This document shows, piece after piece, positions 23,529-31,116 of a stretch of DNA of 40,427 nt. The stretch is from a virus. A model generated the notes under the pieces. That model was not told where the DNA came from, searched no databases, and saw only the letters and a program-made list of their open reading frames with translations. The translations under genes were made by a program, and so were the position numbers. Location: positions 1-40,427 of the IMG/VR virus record IMGVR_UViG_3300021335_000034. One strand, given 5' to 3'. How positions within the stretch are numbered: the first letter of the stretch is position 1; each line of letters starts with the position of its first letter.

Positions 23529-24193
23529 TGGCTTTCCCGAATCTTGCTGGCATCATCAAAAAAGATGATGTCTACAAAAAAGGCACCGGCAGCTTTACCG
23601 CAAGTTACGTTGCATGGGCCAGAATTGCACAGTTGCTGCACGAACATGCACCAGGAGTTGATTTCCACCTTGAGCCGACGCCTGATGGCCAGATCGTGCA
23701 TAAAGCGCCTGATGGTACTGGCTATGTTCTGTGCTATTTCACCAACGCTGAAGGAAAGCAAACCAGTCTCTTCCCGTTCCCGTGCATGGACCACCGGAAC
23801 AACGCAATCCCGTTTGACAAGATCTCAGCGCGTGTCTTAACTGATACGCATCGTCGTGGTCTTTGCGCTGCAGCAGCATTTCACTTCAGCCTTGGTTCTG
23901 AGCTTTGGGCTAAACAAGAGCTTGAAGATGCAGGCGTTGCAACGGATGTCGAGCAACCCAAGCCGCAACTTAAAAAAGATTCAGTTACAACAAAACCCGC
24001 CACTGTGCAGTCTGCATTGCAATCTCAAGCGGCCAAGGCAGGCGCTAAAGCGATCTCTCAAGCCAAAACGCTAGAAGCTATCAGCCAGCTAACTGAACGC
24101 CTTACAGCGCGTCACGAAGCCGGTGACATAACCGATGCAGAGCACAAAGAGCTACTGCAAATGCTCATTGACAAGGAGGACACCGTGAAATGA
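23528..24193 (+). CDS. Single-strand annealing protein (DUF1071-like)
   Basis: The ATG at 23528 overlaps the exonuclease TGA (TGATG). The 221-aa protein has the DUF1071 opening with SYVAWARIAQLLHEHAPGVD and a central beta-rich part, then DTHRRGLCAAAAFHFSLGSELWA, typical of this Rad52/Sak-like group. The last 70 residues are a Gln/Lys/Ala linker and a helix. With the exonuclease it probably mediates recombination of phage ends and concatemer formation. Confidence 0.78.
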   Translation: MAFPNLAGIIKKDDVYKKGTGSFTASYVAWARIAQLLHEHAPGVDFHLEPTPDGQIVHKAPDGTGYVLCYFTNAEGKQTSLFPFPCMDHRNNAIPFDKISARVLTDTHRRGLCAAAAFHFSLGSELWAKQELEDAGVATDVEQPKPQLKKDSVTTKPATVQSALQSQAAKAGAKAISQAKTLEAISQLTERLTARHEAGDITDAEHKELLQMLIDKEDTVK

Positions 24194-24411
24194 TGCACGA
24201 TGACACGCAAGCGTATCTGACAACAGAACAGCTTGCTGAACGCTACGGATTAAAACCTGCCACCATCAAAGGGTGGCGCATCAGAAAACAAGGTCCGACG
24301 TGGTATCAAGTGCCACGCATCGGACTTAGCCCAAGACAAGCACGGACGCGGTATCGACTCGCAGATGTGCTTGCCTGGGAGCAATCCACTAACATCACCC
24401 CCATCAACTGA
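24190..24411 (+). CDS. Excisionase/MerR-like helix-turn-helix protein
   Basis: The 73-aa product has TTEQLAERYGLKPATIKGWR and RLADVLAWEQ, a DNA-binding winged helix of the AlpA/Xis kind. It overlaps the previous stop by ATGA. No integrase was found, so a regulator is more likely than an excision factor. Confidence 0.7.
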   Translation: MMHDDTQAYLTTEQLAERYGLKPATIKGWRIRKQGPTWYQVPRIGLSPRQARTRYRLADVLAWEQSTNITPIN

Positions 24412-24413
24412 TC

Positions 24414-24704
24414 ATGACCGAACTGAACGCATCTTTTAGCCTGTTCCCCGCTCAGGAGAAAAAGTCTGAGCGTAGCCCTGATTACAGCGGAGTTATCGAA
24501 ATCCCTGCGGATCAGGTTGATGCACTTGTCGCGCATCTTGGTACGCAGCCTGAGAATAACTGGAAGGATGAGCCTGTTTTGAAGCTGCGGATTGCTGGCT
24601 GGAAAGCCCAAAGCCAAGGCGGCAAGAACTACCTGAACGGAAAGATCAGCGTGCCGATGCAGCAGCAGACGGCAGCCACTAGCAATGACGACATGCCATT
24701 CTGA
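24414..24704 (+). CDS. Small SSB-like protein with DDMPF tail
   Basis: The 96-aa protein has a beta-rich core (YSGVIEIPADQVDALVAHLG, VLKLRIAGWKAQSQGGKNYL) and ends in a short flexible part and DDMPF, close to the acidic DDDIPF tip by which SSB binds partners. Its place after the exonuclease and annealing genes fits single-strand binding. It overlaps ThyX by one base. A classic SSB fold is not certain. Confidence 0.6.
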   Translation: MTELNASFSLFPAQEKKSERSPDYSGVIEIPADQVDALVAHLGTQPENNWKDEPVLKLRIAGWKAQSQGGKNYLNGKISVPMQQQTAATSNDDMPF

Positions 24705-25426
24705 TGACTGATCCGTATTTCACTGTTAAGTGCCTGAACCGCACAGAGCAGCCGCAAACACTGATCTGGCAGGCAATGCACCAGGATTACAGCGAGGAAT
24801 GCGTAGCCTATGAGCATCCACCATGCGAATCAGAGGCTGGCGACATCGCTGTCAAGCGGCTTCTGCTAGGTGGTCGTGGGCATTATGGTCCGCTTGAGCA
24901 TCCCAGCATCACGTTCAATGTTGGCTGGTTCCCGCATTCGGTGATGCAACAGGCTCGAACTCATCGCGTTGGAGTGAGTTTTGACGTGCAGTCGATGCGC
25001 TATACCGGTCAGCGTGTGGCGCAGATTGCTCGCGGCAAGGTTGATCTTGAGGAGGTGTTCTATCTCAGGCCCGTCGGCGAATACACCGACCGCCAAGGCA
25101 AGAAGTACAGCTACACACCAAAGCTCAGGGCGCAGGATGCTGAGCGTTGTTATGACGCGGCTGAAGCCTATGCAGCCAAACTTAAGTTGGGCTTTGCCGA
25201 GGAACATGCTCGCGCATTGCTGCCGTTCGACTTCCGGCAGCATTTTGTCGTCAGCTTCAACGTGCGATCGTTGATGCACTTCTTGGACCTTCGCGCCAAG
25301 GCTGATGCTCAATGCGAGATTCAGCAGTTGTGCGATTTGATGTTGCCGCATTTCATCGAATGGGCGCCTGCGATTGCAGACTGGTACGAGAAGAACCGTT
25401 GGGGTAAAGCGAGGTTGGCACCATGA
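24704..25426 (+). CDS. thyX: Flavin-dependent thymidylate synthase ThyX
   Basis: The 240-aa protein has HYGPLEH (residues 60-66), the signature RTHRVGVSFDVQSMRY (85-100) corresponding to the ThyX RHRxxSxxxxSxR motif with one extra residue, and a C-terminal NVRSLMHFLDLRAKADAQCE typical of the family. It makes dTMP from dUMP with methylene-tetrahydrofolate and FAD. It starts on the stop of the SSB-like gene. With dCTP deaminase it adjusts nucleotide supply. Confidence 0.95.
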   Translation: MTDPYFTVKCLNRTEQPQTLIWQAMHQDYSEECVAYEHPPCESEAGDIAVKRLLLGGRGHYGPLEHPSITFNVGWFPHSVMQQARTHRVGVSFDVQSMRYTGQRVAQIARGKVDLEEVFYLRPVGEYTDRQGKKYSYTPKLRAQDAERCYDAAEAYAAKLKLGFAEEHARALLPFDFRQHFVVSFNVRSLMHFLDLRAKADAQCEIQQLCDLMLPHFIEWAPAIADWYEKNRWGKARLAP

Positions 25427-25557
25427 CTGAACCATCCCGCCGCGAGCGTTACCTAAAAGCGCTTGAGATTGCAGAACGCCATGGCAACAGGTTTATGGCA
25501 CAGAACATCCGCGCTGAGTTGCGGAAGCTTGATTCACAGGAGACTCGCAATGACTGA
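25423..25557 (+). CDS. Hypothetical basic protein, 44 aa
   Basis: ATG 25423 (overlaps ThyX stop as ATGA) to TGA 25557 encodes MTEPSRRERYLKALEIAERH and a short helix. It overlaps the next gene by eight bases. The function is unknown. Confidence 0.5.
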   Translation: MTEPSRRERYLKALEIAERHGNRFMAQNIRAELRKLDSQETRND

Positions 25558-25750
25558 CCACCCCATCACCCCACCGCCTGAGCTGGTGCAGCAGTGGATG
25601 AACGAAATTTACGACGATCCCAACGGTGTTGATCAATTTGTTAGTTCAGACGACAGAGCCTTGGCTGCCCGCGCCGCTCAATGGGGTTACTTGCAGCACG
25701 AAAAGGCACTGCTCGACGCCATGCACGCCACCGAACTTCCTCCCTCATAG
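25550..25750 (+). CDS. Hypothetical protein, 66 aa
   Basis: The start MTDHPITPPPELVQQWMNEI at ATG 25550 is preferred over an earlier one at 25463 because that would cover the 44-aa gene. It has QWGYLQHEKALLDAMHA at the end, a pattern I associate with small cyanophage proteins near nucleotide genes. The role is unknown. Confidence 0.6.
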   Translation: MTDHPITPPPELVQQWMNEIYDDPNGVDQFVSSDDRALAARAAQWGYLQHEKALLDAMHATELPPS

Positions 25751-25756
25751 TGAAAC

Positions 25757-25782
25757 CGTTTAATAAGGTGTTCGCTTATTTA
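25757..25782 (+). promoter_or_regulatory. AT-rich inverted repeat before the DUF3310 gene
   Basis: TTTAATAAG and CTTATTTAAA flank a seven-base loop. It lies 24 bases before the DUF3310 start. It may be a weak terminator, operator or leader hairpin; there is no T run. Confidence 0.35.
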
Positions 25783-25805
25783 AAGTTCAACGCACATCTT
25801 TTAAC

Positions 25806-26030
25806 ATGCCCGATTCAATCAATCACCCTGACCACTACAATCAAGGCAAAATTGAGTGCATTGACGCAATTGAAGCAGCCTTGACATCAGATGAGTTTCG
25901 CGGTTTCTGCAAAGGCAATACCATGAAATACATCTGGCGTGAACGCGGTAAAGGCAACGCAGAATCCTTAGCAAAAGCTAAATGGTATCTTGCGAAGCTC
26001 ATAACCCTAGAACACGGCTTAGACCGTTAA
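25806..26030 (+). CDS. DUF3310 protein
   Basis: The 74-aa product carries HPDHYNQGKIECIDAIEAAL and GFCKGNTMKYIWRERGKG then LAKAKWYLAKLI, the full DUF3310 signature found in many phages, often fused to or near nucleotide-metabolism genes. The molecular function is not established. It has no close Shine-Dalgarno site. Confidence 0.85.
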   Translation: MPDSINHPDHYNQGKIECIDAIEAALTSDEFRGFCKGNTMKYIWRERGKGNAESLAKAKWYLAKLITLEHGLDR

Positions 26031-26056
26031 AATAGATACGATGCAGCGCCTTGCCC

Positions 26057-27208
26057 ATGGCGGCTGATGAACAACTCAAGTTCACCTGTCGCCGCACGCG
26101 CCGCTGCCGCGAAAAACTTCCTGCTGATTTGCTCATTCGTGATGCTGCCACGGGTGAGCTTTTTTGTAAGCCTGGTCATTGTCCCAAAGGTAAAGGCGAT
26201 ACGCAAGAAGCACTGACACAACTGCAGATCGAAAATCGCCGCTTGCGAGAGCAGGTGCGTGGTCAAACCAGCGATCAGGACAGGCTGCTTAGCAAAGTCG
26301 AAAGCCTGCAGGATCAGCTAGCCACGGCTTTGGAAATCCGTGACATTGAGCAACCCGCACCGCTCGCAGCAAATGCCACAGGTAAACGCAGCGAGACTGT
26401 CCCCCTACTGCTGTGCTCAGATTGGCATTGCGGTGCGATTGTCGATCCAGCTACCGTCTGCGGCCTAAACCGCTACGACGTTGACATCTTCCACGAACGT
26501 GCCAATGCTTTGTTCCGCAACACGCTGCGAGTCGTGCGGATGCTGCGCTCGACTGCTGAAGTGCGTCGCTGCGTGATCTGGCTTGGGGGTGATCTGATCG
26601 ACAACTGGTTGCACCCTGATCAAGTCGAAACGCAGATCCTGAGCCCGACGCAGCAGCTTATCGAATGCGAGCGTGCCATTGTTGTTGGTCTGGATTACCT
26701 ACTAGAACACGGCGACTTCGAGCAGATTATCGTGCCTTGCTCCTTCGGCAACCATGGCCGCACAACGGAGAAGATGCGTGCTGGCAACGCCGCAGCCACC
26801 AGTTACGAATGGTTGATGTTCAAATCCCTTGCTCGCCATTACCGCAAGGAACAACGCATCAGCTTTGACATTAGCGATGGCAACATTCATTACGTAGACA
26901 TCCTTGGCCATCGTCTTCGGTTCCATCACGGCGATGCCATTCGCTATGGCGGTGGCGTCGGAGGTATTACGATCCCGCTGCAAAAATGGATCTACCGCCA
27001 AGACCAAGGCATTAAGGCCGACCACACCTTTATGGGCCACTTTCACCAGCTCACGATGGGTCAAAACTGGTCAGTCAATGGCAGCCTGATTGGCGCCACG
27101 CCCTACGGTATGAAACTAGGCTTTGCCCCAGAACGCCCGCAACAGCTCCTACGCTGCATCGACTCAGAGCGAGGTTTCACAATATCAGCGCCTATCCTTA
27201 CTGATTAG
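26057..27208 (+). CDS. Calcineurin-like metallophosphoesterase with Cys and coiled-coil N-terminus
   Basis: With the ATG at 26057 the protein is 383 aa. Residues 11, 17, 37 and 42 are cysteines that could bind zinc. A coiled coil follows (about 51-95). The catalytic domain has SDWHCG (121-126), GGDLID (177-182), GNHGR (231-235), HHGD (290-293) and GHFH (327-330), which are the five metal-binding motifs of calcineurin-like enzymes. The substrate (DNA ends, nucleotides or protein phosphate) cannot be told from sequence. Confidence 0.88.
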   Translation: MAADEQLKFTCRRTRRCREKLPADLLIRDAATGELFCKPGHCPKGKGDTQEALTQLQIENRRLREQVRGQTSDQDRLLSKVESLQDQLATALEIRDIEQPAPLAANATGKRSETVPLLLCSDWHCGAIVDPATVCGLNRYDVDIFHERANALFRNTLRVVRMLRSTAEVRRCVIWLGGDLIDNWLHPDQVETQILSPTQQLIECERAIVVGLDYLLEHGDFEQIIVPCSFGNHGRTTEKMRAGNAAATSYEWLMFKSLARHYRKEQRISFDISDGNIHYVDILGHRLRFHHGDAIRYGGGVGGITIPLQKWIYRQDQGIKADHTFMGHFHQLTMGQNWSVNGSLIGATPYGMKLGFAPERPQQLLRCIDSERGFTISAPILTD

Positions 27209-27532
27209 GTGGATCACTGCATTGATGGCTGCTACCTTGTGCCACGTCGTCGCGCCAAACGCGAGTTCAGACAATCCATCCTTGAAGCCTGGCAGCATCA
27301 TTGTGCTTACTGCGGCAAACCAGCCACAACACTGGATCACGTCAGACCACGCAGCAAAGGTGGCGAAACCGTCCGTAGCAATCTGATCTCATGCTGCGCC
27401 AACTGCAATTCACGCAAGGGATCATACGAATGGGTCGAATGGTTCCGGCTGCAACCGTTTTGGTCCGCTGAACAAGAGGGAACCATTTGGTTATGGTTAC
27501 ATCAAGACTACAAAAGCGAAGACGCCGCTTGA
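27209..27532 (+). CDS. HNH endonuclease
   Basis: The 107-aa protein starts with GTG directly after the phosphoesterase stop. It has CAYCGKPATTLDHVRPRSKG (CxxC and the first His of HNH), then RSNLISCCANCNSRKGS (Asn, second CxxC). All HNH residues are present. It may cut phage or host DNA, or be a homing enzyme. It is not next to terminase, so a packaging role is less likely. Confidence 0.85.
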   Translation: MDHCIDGCYLVPRRRAKREFRQSILEAWQHHCAYCGKPATTLDHVRPRSKGGETVRSNLISCCANCNSRKGSYEWVEWFRLQPFWSAEQEGTIWLWLHQDYKSEDAA

Positions 27533-27571
27533 AATAACTGCTAAGCTACCGCCGGTCATCATTACCACCCC
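27533..27571 (+). promoter_or_regulatory. Leader of the sigma-factor gene with ACCACCCC tract
   Basis: TGCTAAGCT (extended -10 like) is followed by a tract ACCACCCC abutting the ATG at 27572. Only a three-pair hairpin is visible, and no -35. It is a partial match to the leader elements at 20854, 21698 and 22525. Confidence 0.35.
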
Positions 27572-28498
27572 ATGAGCGCCGACGTTCTTCGTGACTACCT
27601 CAACGAGGTAGGAAAATATCCGCTTTTGACAACATCGCAAGAAATCGAGTTGTCACGCCGAGTACAGCGCTGGCGAGAATTGAGAGACTTGGAACGAGAG
27701 CTGACTAAGGCTGAACGACGCGAAATTAAAGGAGGGCAAAAAGCACGCGAACAACTTGTCAAGTGCAACCTTCGATTAGTCATCCATATCAGTCGTCGTT
27801 TTGTTTCACGAATTAAAACCGCTGGCATGGATCACATGGATCTGATTCAAGAAGGCGCTCTAGGGCTGCAGCGTGCCGCAGAATTATTTGATGGCACAAA
27901 AGGCTATAAATTCAGCACCTATGCTTATTGGTGGATCCGGCAGGCGATGTCACGCAGCATTGAGATGCAGGATCGCGTGGTTCGTATTCCTAGCAATGCA
28001 CTGGAAAAAGTCAATAGAGCTTTTAAGATTCAACACGAGTTTACGCAAGCGCATGGGCGCGTCCCAAGCATTGACGAGATTGCCGAAATCATGGACATGA
28101 AACCAAAGGAACTAAGACTAGTTATTGAACGCTCAACAGCGCATACAAGCCTAGACAGCTTAGCCATTCAAGACGGCACCGCTTTGGTTGACATGCTTTC
28201 AGAATACGAAGACCTGTACGATCACGTTGATCATTCGGAAAGATACGCTGATTTTGAGTTTGCCTACAATCAATTAGACGACTTTGATCGTGAAATTGTT
28301 GCAAAATATTATGGTCTTTACGGTAACGATGCACGGGCTTTACACATTATTGCAAAAGAGCATGGTGTTTCGCGTGAACGCATTAGGCAGCGACGTGATC
28401 GCGCCTTAAATAAAATTGGTAAAGCATTGCGTCATACGGCAACCTTTACGCCTATAGTGGAAGGTCAGCACATGCAGCAATTGACTCTAGTTCAATGA
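27572..28498 (+). CDS. Phage-encoded sigma-70 family factor (group 2-like)
   Basis: The 308-aa protein starts with region 1.2 (VLRDYLNEVGKYPLLTTSQE), has region 2 with NLRLVIHISRRF, MDHMDLIQEGALGLQRAAEL and FSTYAYWWIRQAMSRSIE (residues 66-131, -10 recognition and melting), region 3 (145-190), and region 4 with HGVSRERIRQRRDRALNKIG (264-283, -35 recognition). Region 1.1 is absent, as in group 2 factors of cyanobacteria. It is the last clear plus-strand gene and may direct host RNA polymerase to middle or late promoters. Confidence 0.92.
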   Translation: MSADVLRDYLNEVGKYPLLTTSQEIELSRRVQRWRELRDLERELTKAERREIKGGQKAREQLVKCNLRLVIHISRRFVSRIKTAGMDHMDLIQEGALGLQRAAELFDGTKGYKFSTYAYWWIRQAMSRSIEMQDRVVRIPSNALEKVNRAFKIQHEFTQAHGRVPSIDEIAEIMDMKPKELRLVIERSTAHTSLDSLAIQDGTALVDMLSEYEDLYDHVDHSERYADFEFAYNQLDDFDREIVAKYYGLYGNDARALHIIAKEHGVSRERIRQRRDRALNKIGKALRHTATFTPIVEGQHMQQLTLVQ

Positions 28499-28676
28499 TC
28501 CGTCCAGTAGCTTGTTTTATCAAAACTTGCTGTAGGTGATTTTGTTTTATGAGCTGAGCGCAGAGCCTGCGAACTTGTTCTGTATCATCACAGGACAAAG
28601 GCACGCGGGCTTGCTTCTCTAGACTGAGTTGCTCCTCTAGGGGCAGTTCAACGATCATCCATTGCGCCCAGCTCAT
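28452..28676 (-). CDS. Hypothetical protein, 74 aa
   Basis: The start MSWAQWMIVELPLEEQLSLE at ATG 28676 is preferred over an earlier one. It is helical and leucine rich. It overlaps the end of the sigma gene by 47 bases on the opposite strand. Its ATG and that of the plus-strand frame at 28675 share CATG. One of the two may be false. Confidence 0.45.
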   Translation of the reverse strand: MSWAQWMIVELPLEEQLSLEKQARVPLSCDDTEQVRRLCAQLIKQNHLQQVLIKQATGRIIELESIAACADLPL

Positions 28677-28824
28677 GAAACCTCCAACATTAGAAAAACA
28701 TAATGACATTTGGCGTGTCATCTATGCTGGAATGATAAAAGAACACAGGCAAGAATGGCAAGCCCGTGTATTTTATCAACAAGCTCTTCAGCTTTACACT
28801 GAACGCATGAGGCGTGTATTTTAA
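28675..28824 (+). CDS. Hypothetical protein, 49 aa
   Basis: ATG 28675 to TAA 28824 encodes MKPPTLEKHNDIWRVIYAGM and a helix ending RMRRVF. It fills the space between the 74-aa gene and dcd and overlaps the dcd stop by four bases. It may belong to the plus block after the sigma gene. Confidence 0.4.
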   Translation: MKPPTLEKHNDIWRVIYAGMIKEHRQEWQARVFYQQALQLYTERMRRVF

Positions 28825-29339
28825 GCTACATTTGGCATTACACGCAGGTGATTATTGTAATGACCGGTTACGGCATAGGATCGTGCCGGTGTGCTGCTCA
28901 TGCGATGAAATACCATTTGACCGATCTTTAGGCCGGAATATAACGGCAAACGATGGTGCCGCAAATTGTTTTTAAGCTCTAACGTCAGTTTGCTATTGTT
29001 CCAGCCTGGATCGCACCATCCAGCAAGCATGTGATTGTATCCTTCCCTAGCACGGCTAGATTTGAGCACAAACTGAGCGCTAATAGTATTTGGCAAATTG
29101 AATTGCTCTACCGTTTCGGCAAGGCAAAACTCGTTAGGTAGCATCCAGTAAGGATCCTGCTCAGTACGCTCAGAAATATCCATCCGCACTAAATCGCGTT
29201 GATCGGCAACCTCGATCATGATCTCATTGCCAAGAGTCAAATCAAGGCTGGCAGGATTTAATAACTCAGGCCGGAATGGCCATACCATTTGCTGTTGTTC
29301 GCATAACTGACGGATCTCAAGATCGCACAGAATTGTCAT
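28821..29339 (-). CDS. dcd: dCTP deaminase
   Basis: The 172-aa protein has NPASLDLTLG (28-37), KSSRAREG (93-100) and GWCDPGWNNSKLTLELKN (107-124) with the catalytic Glu121 of the family, then GLKIGQMVFHRM. This matches Dcd, which deaminates dCTP to dUTP and so feeds dUMP to ThyX. It is the last gene of the minus block and starts one base after the endolysin stop. Confidence 0.88.
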   Translation of the reverse strand: MTILCDLEIRQLCEQQQMVWPFRPELLNPASLDLTLGNEIMIEVADQRDLVRMDISERTEQDPYWMLPNEFCLAETVEQFNLPNTISAQFVLKSSRAREGYNHMLAGWCDPGWNNSKLTLELKNNLRHHRLPLYSGLKIGQMVFHRMSSTPARSYAVTGHYNNHLRVMPNVA

Positions 29340-29340
29340 G

Positions 29341-30462
29341 TCAAAATTCCGGTCTTACCAGAATAGCCCAGCCAGTGCTAGCACCATCAGCTTCCCAGCG
29401 CCGCAACCAATTCTTGCGGCTGTACTCAACACGAACACCAAGAGAAGCAGAATTACCGATGTAACCGCCATTGATCATGTCAGCTTCACCATTTGGGTCG
29501 TTATGGACGATCGTATCTTCGGTGTACCCAATCACGCAAGTCCAATGACCGCCGCCATGTGGGTTTTGTACAGAACCATTGTGCAACCAACCAACAGCAA
29601 CAGGACGTCCTGCATTGATTTCAGATTCAAGCGTCTTGACTGAACAGTCAGTGCGGAACCTAGCGTCAAAACCCAGTGACCTTAAAGCCTCGACCTGTGC
29701 ATGTGGGTTTGTTGTATCGCCATATCTAGCGCGAATTTTGTTGTATTCGTCATCGCTTTTAACTTTGCCATAGTATCGAGCAATCATGGCGCAGGTGCTG
29801 CTAAAGCACTCGCGGTATCCGGTACCTGATGCGTTATCGAGTTGATACTCGTAGGGCACATCAAGGATGCGTTCACCTGGCTTGCCGAGCTGCGAATCCA
29901 TGATCGCGATCAGTTTCTCGGCATACTTCGGATCAGTTGCATAGCCTTCTGCGACCAGCAACCGAGCGCATTCGTTGCGATCATTAGCGCGGTTCACGCC
30001 TTGATGCTGTTGGTAGTTCTGATACCACCGCGAAACGAGGTACTCAACGCAAGCAGCAAGAGACGGGAAATCGATAAAGCTATCGGTGATGGTGACCCAT
30101 TGCCCATCCAAGAATTCGCGTGTTGTGGTGGATGTGCCGGATCCCTTCAGCCCGAAGTAATTGTGCTGGCCTGAGACGTGCTTACCCCATCCTGATTCGA
30201 GTGCCCACTGGGCAGCAACGACTTCAGGGAATTTGGCACCAGCAACTGCAGCAGCGGCCATGATGCCGTTCCAATCATTGTCGTAACTGGCAGGCGCCTC
30301 AACTGCCGATGACCACGTTGAATACCAGTCTTGATCACGCGCAAGCAAACCAGGAGCTGCGGCATTGATGGCCTGTTCTAGCTCGTTGATGGCAGCCGTC
30401 TGGTGTCCCAGCTTCTGGTAGTAGCGGAACAGGTCAATCAGTCGGATCGGTGTCGCGTTCAT
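29341..30462 (-). CDS. Two-domain endolysin: glucosaminidase plus C39-like peptidase
   Basis: With the start MNATPIRLIDLF (30462) it has 373 aa; a start at 30552 is possible. Residues about 62-190 are a GH73/FlgJ-like glucosaminidase with Glu89 in QWALESGWGKH and HNYFGLKG. Residues about 200-370 are a C39-like cysteine peptidase with ECFSSTCAM (Cys219), GGGHWTCVIGY (His306) and HNDP (Asp322). It cleaves both glycan and peptide of the cell wall at lysis. It has no signal peptide, so it needs the holin. Confidence 0.82.
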   Translation of the reverse strand: MNATPIRLIDLFRYYQKLGHQTAAINELEQAINAAAPGLLARDQDWYSTWSSAVEAPASYDNDWNGIMAAAAVAGAKFPEVVAAQWALESGWGKHVSGQHNYFGLKGSGTSTTTREFLDGQWVTITDSFIDFPSLAACVEYLVSRWYQNYQQHQGVNRANDRNECARLLVAEGYATDPKYAEKLIAIMDSQLGKPGERILDVPYEYQLDNASGTGYRECFSSTCAMIARYYGKVKSDDEYNKIRARYGDTTNPHAQVEALRSLGFDARFRTDCSVKTLESEINAGRPVAVGWLHNGSVQNPHGGGHWTCVIGYTEDTIVHNDPNGEADMINGGYIGNSASLGVRVEYSRKNWLRRWEADGASTGWAILVRPEF

Positions 30463-30646
30463 CGAACCAAGGAGCACGGATGTGTAGGTCGTCGAGCCGC
30501 CCTGGTGGCTGAACCGTAGGCGGCTGGGTTTTGTGCCAGTCTTCGATGGCACGATCCAGTCGGGGTTTTAAGGTCGCGTGGAATTTGCGGCGGTTGATCG
30601 CACGCTGCAGATCCTGCAACGGCGAGCGTGTGTCGAACCGCCACAA
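30434..30646 (-). CDS. Hypothetical protein, 70 aa
   Basis: A frame from TTG 30646 encodes MWRFDTRSPLQDLQRAINRR and an Arg/Asp/Pro-rich end. It overlaps the endolysin start by 29 bases. It resembles small basic proteins near cyanophage lysis genes but is not recognised; its start is doubtful. Confidence 0.45.
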   Translation of the reverse strand: MWRFDTRSPLQDLQRAINRRKFHATLKPRLDRAIEDWHKTQPPTVQPPGRLDDLHIRAPWFDERDTDPTD

Positions 30647-30666
30647 CCAACGACCGTCAGCAGGGA

Positions 30667-30816
30667 TCAGCCCTTTTTTGCTTTGAGGTGCTTCAGGACT
30701 TCGAAAACCAGCTGAATCACGCTGTTTTCGCGCAAAGGCGACAGGGCGATGATCTCAGATGCGGCGGCGATCACAATCCAGGTGATCGGCGAGGCGAGGA
30801 TTTCTTCGAGGTGCAT
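30667..30816 (-). CDS. Small membrane protein, holin-like candidate, 49 aa
   Basis: ATG 30816 to TGA 30667 encodes MHLEEILASPITWIVIAAAS, a single membrane segment (about residues 8-26), then ALSPLRENSVIQLVF and a Lys-rich tail. Charged tail and length fit a small holin or holin partner. It lies between the coiled-coil membrane gene and endolysin. Confidence 0.6.
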   Translation of the reverse strand: MHLEEILASPITWIVIAAASEIIALSPLRENSVIQLVFEVLKHLKAKKG

Positions 30817-30843
30817 TGGAGGTGTATTACTCTTGCCTCAACT

Positions 30844-31089
30844 CTAGCGATCCTTGCTTTCAAGTAATGTGATCCTGTTGGCATGTTCGTTAAGCCTTGT
30901 ATAGATCGTTTTTCGGTCTTCCTTCATATCCTGATGCAACTCCTCCAGTTTTCCAGCGATCGACTCGACCGCTGCAGTAAGACGTATCACGGCTTCGCGG
31001 GATTCACTGGTACGTCGGGTGAAGCCGGATACGGACATGCCAGCAATGCCAATCGAGGCACCTAAGACCGCTGCGTAGATTTCGATCAC
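30844..31089 (-). CDS. Small membrane / coiled-coil protein, holin-like
   Basis: The 81-aa product has an N-terminal membrane segment (MIEIYAAVLGASIGIAGMSV) followed by a coiled coil (REAVIRLTAAVESIAGKLEE, then KTIYTRLNEHANRITLLESK). This order is seen in holin-region proteins of siphoviruses. It starts with GTG. It probably works with the neighbouring 49-aa protein and endolysin in lysis. Confidence 0.6.
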   Translation of the reverse strand: MIEIYAAVLGASIGIAGMSVSGFTRRTSESREAVIRLTAAVESIAGKLEELHQDMKEDRKTIYTRLNEHANRITLLESKDR

Positions 31090-31116
31090 TGGTGCCTCGG
31101 TGCCTCCGGTTACAGT

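Noticed and set aside
24190-24411. Excisionase as evidence of lysogeny
   Set aside because: No integrase, attachment site or CI-like repressor was found. Xis-like HTH folds are also used by ordinary regulators.
27209-27532. HNH nuclease as a terminase partner for cos cleavage
   Set aside because: It is about 10 kb from the terminase genes, on the other strand and beside recombination and sigma genes.
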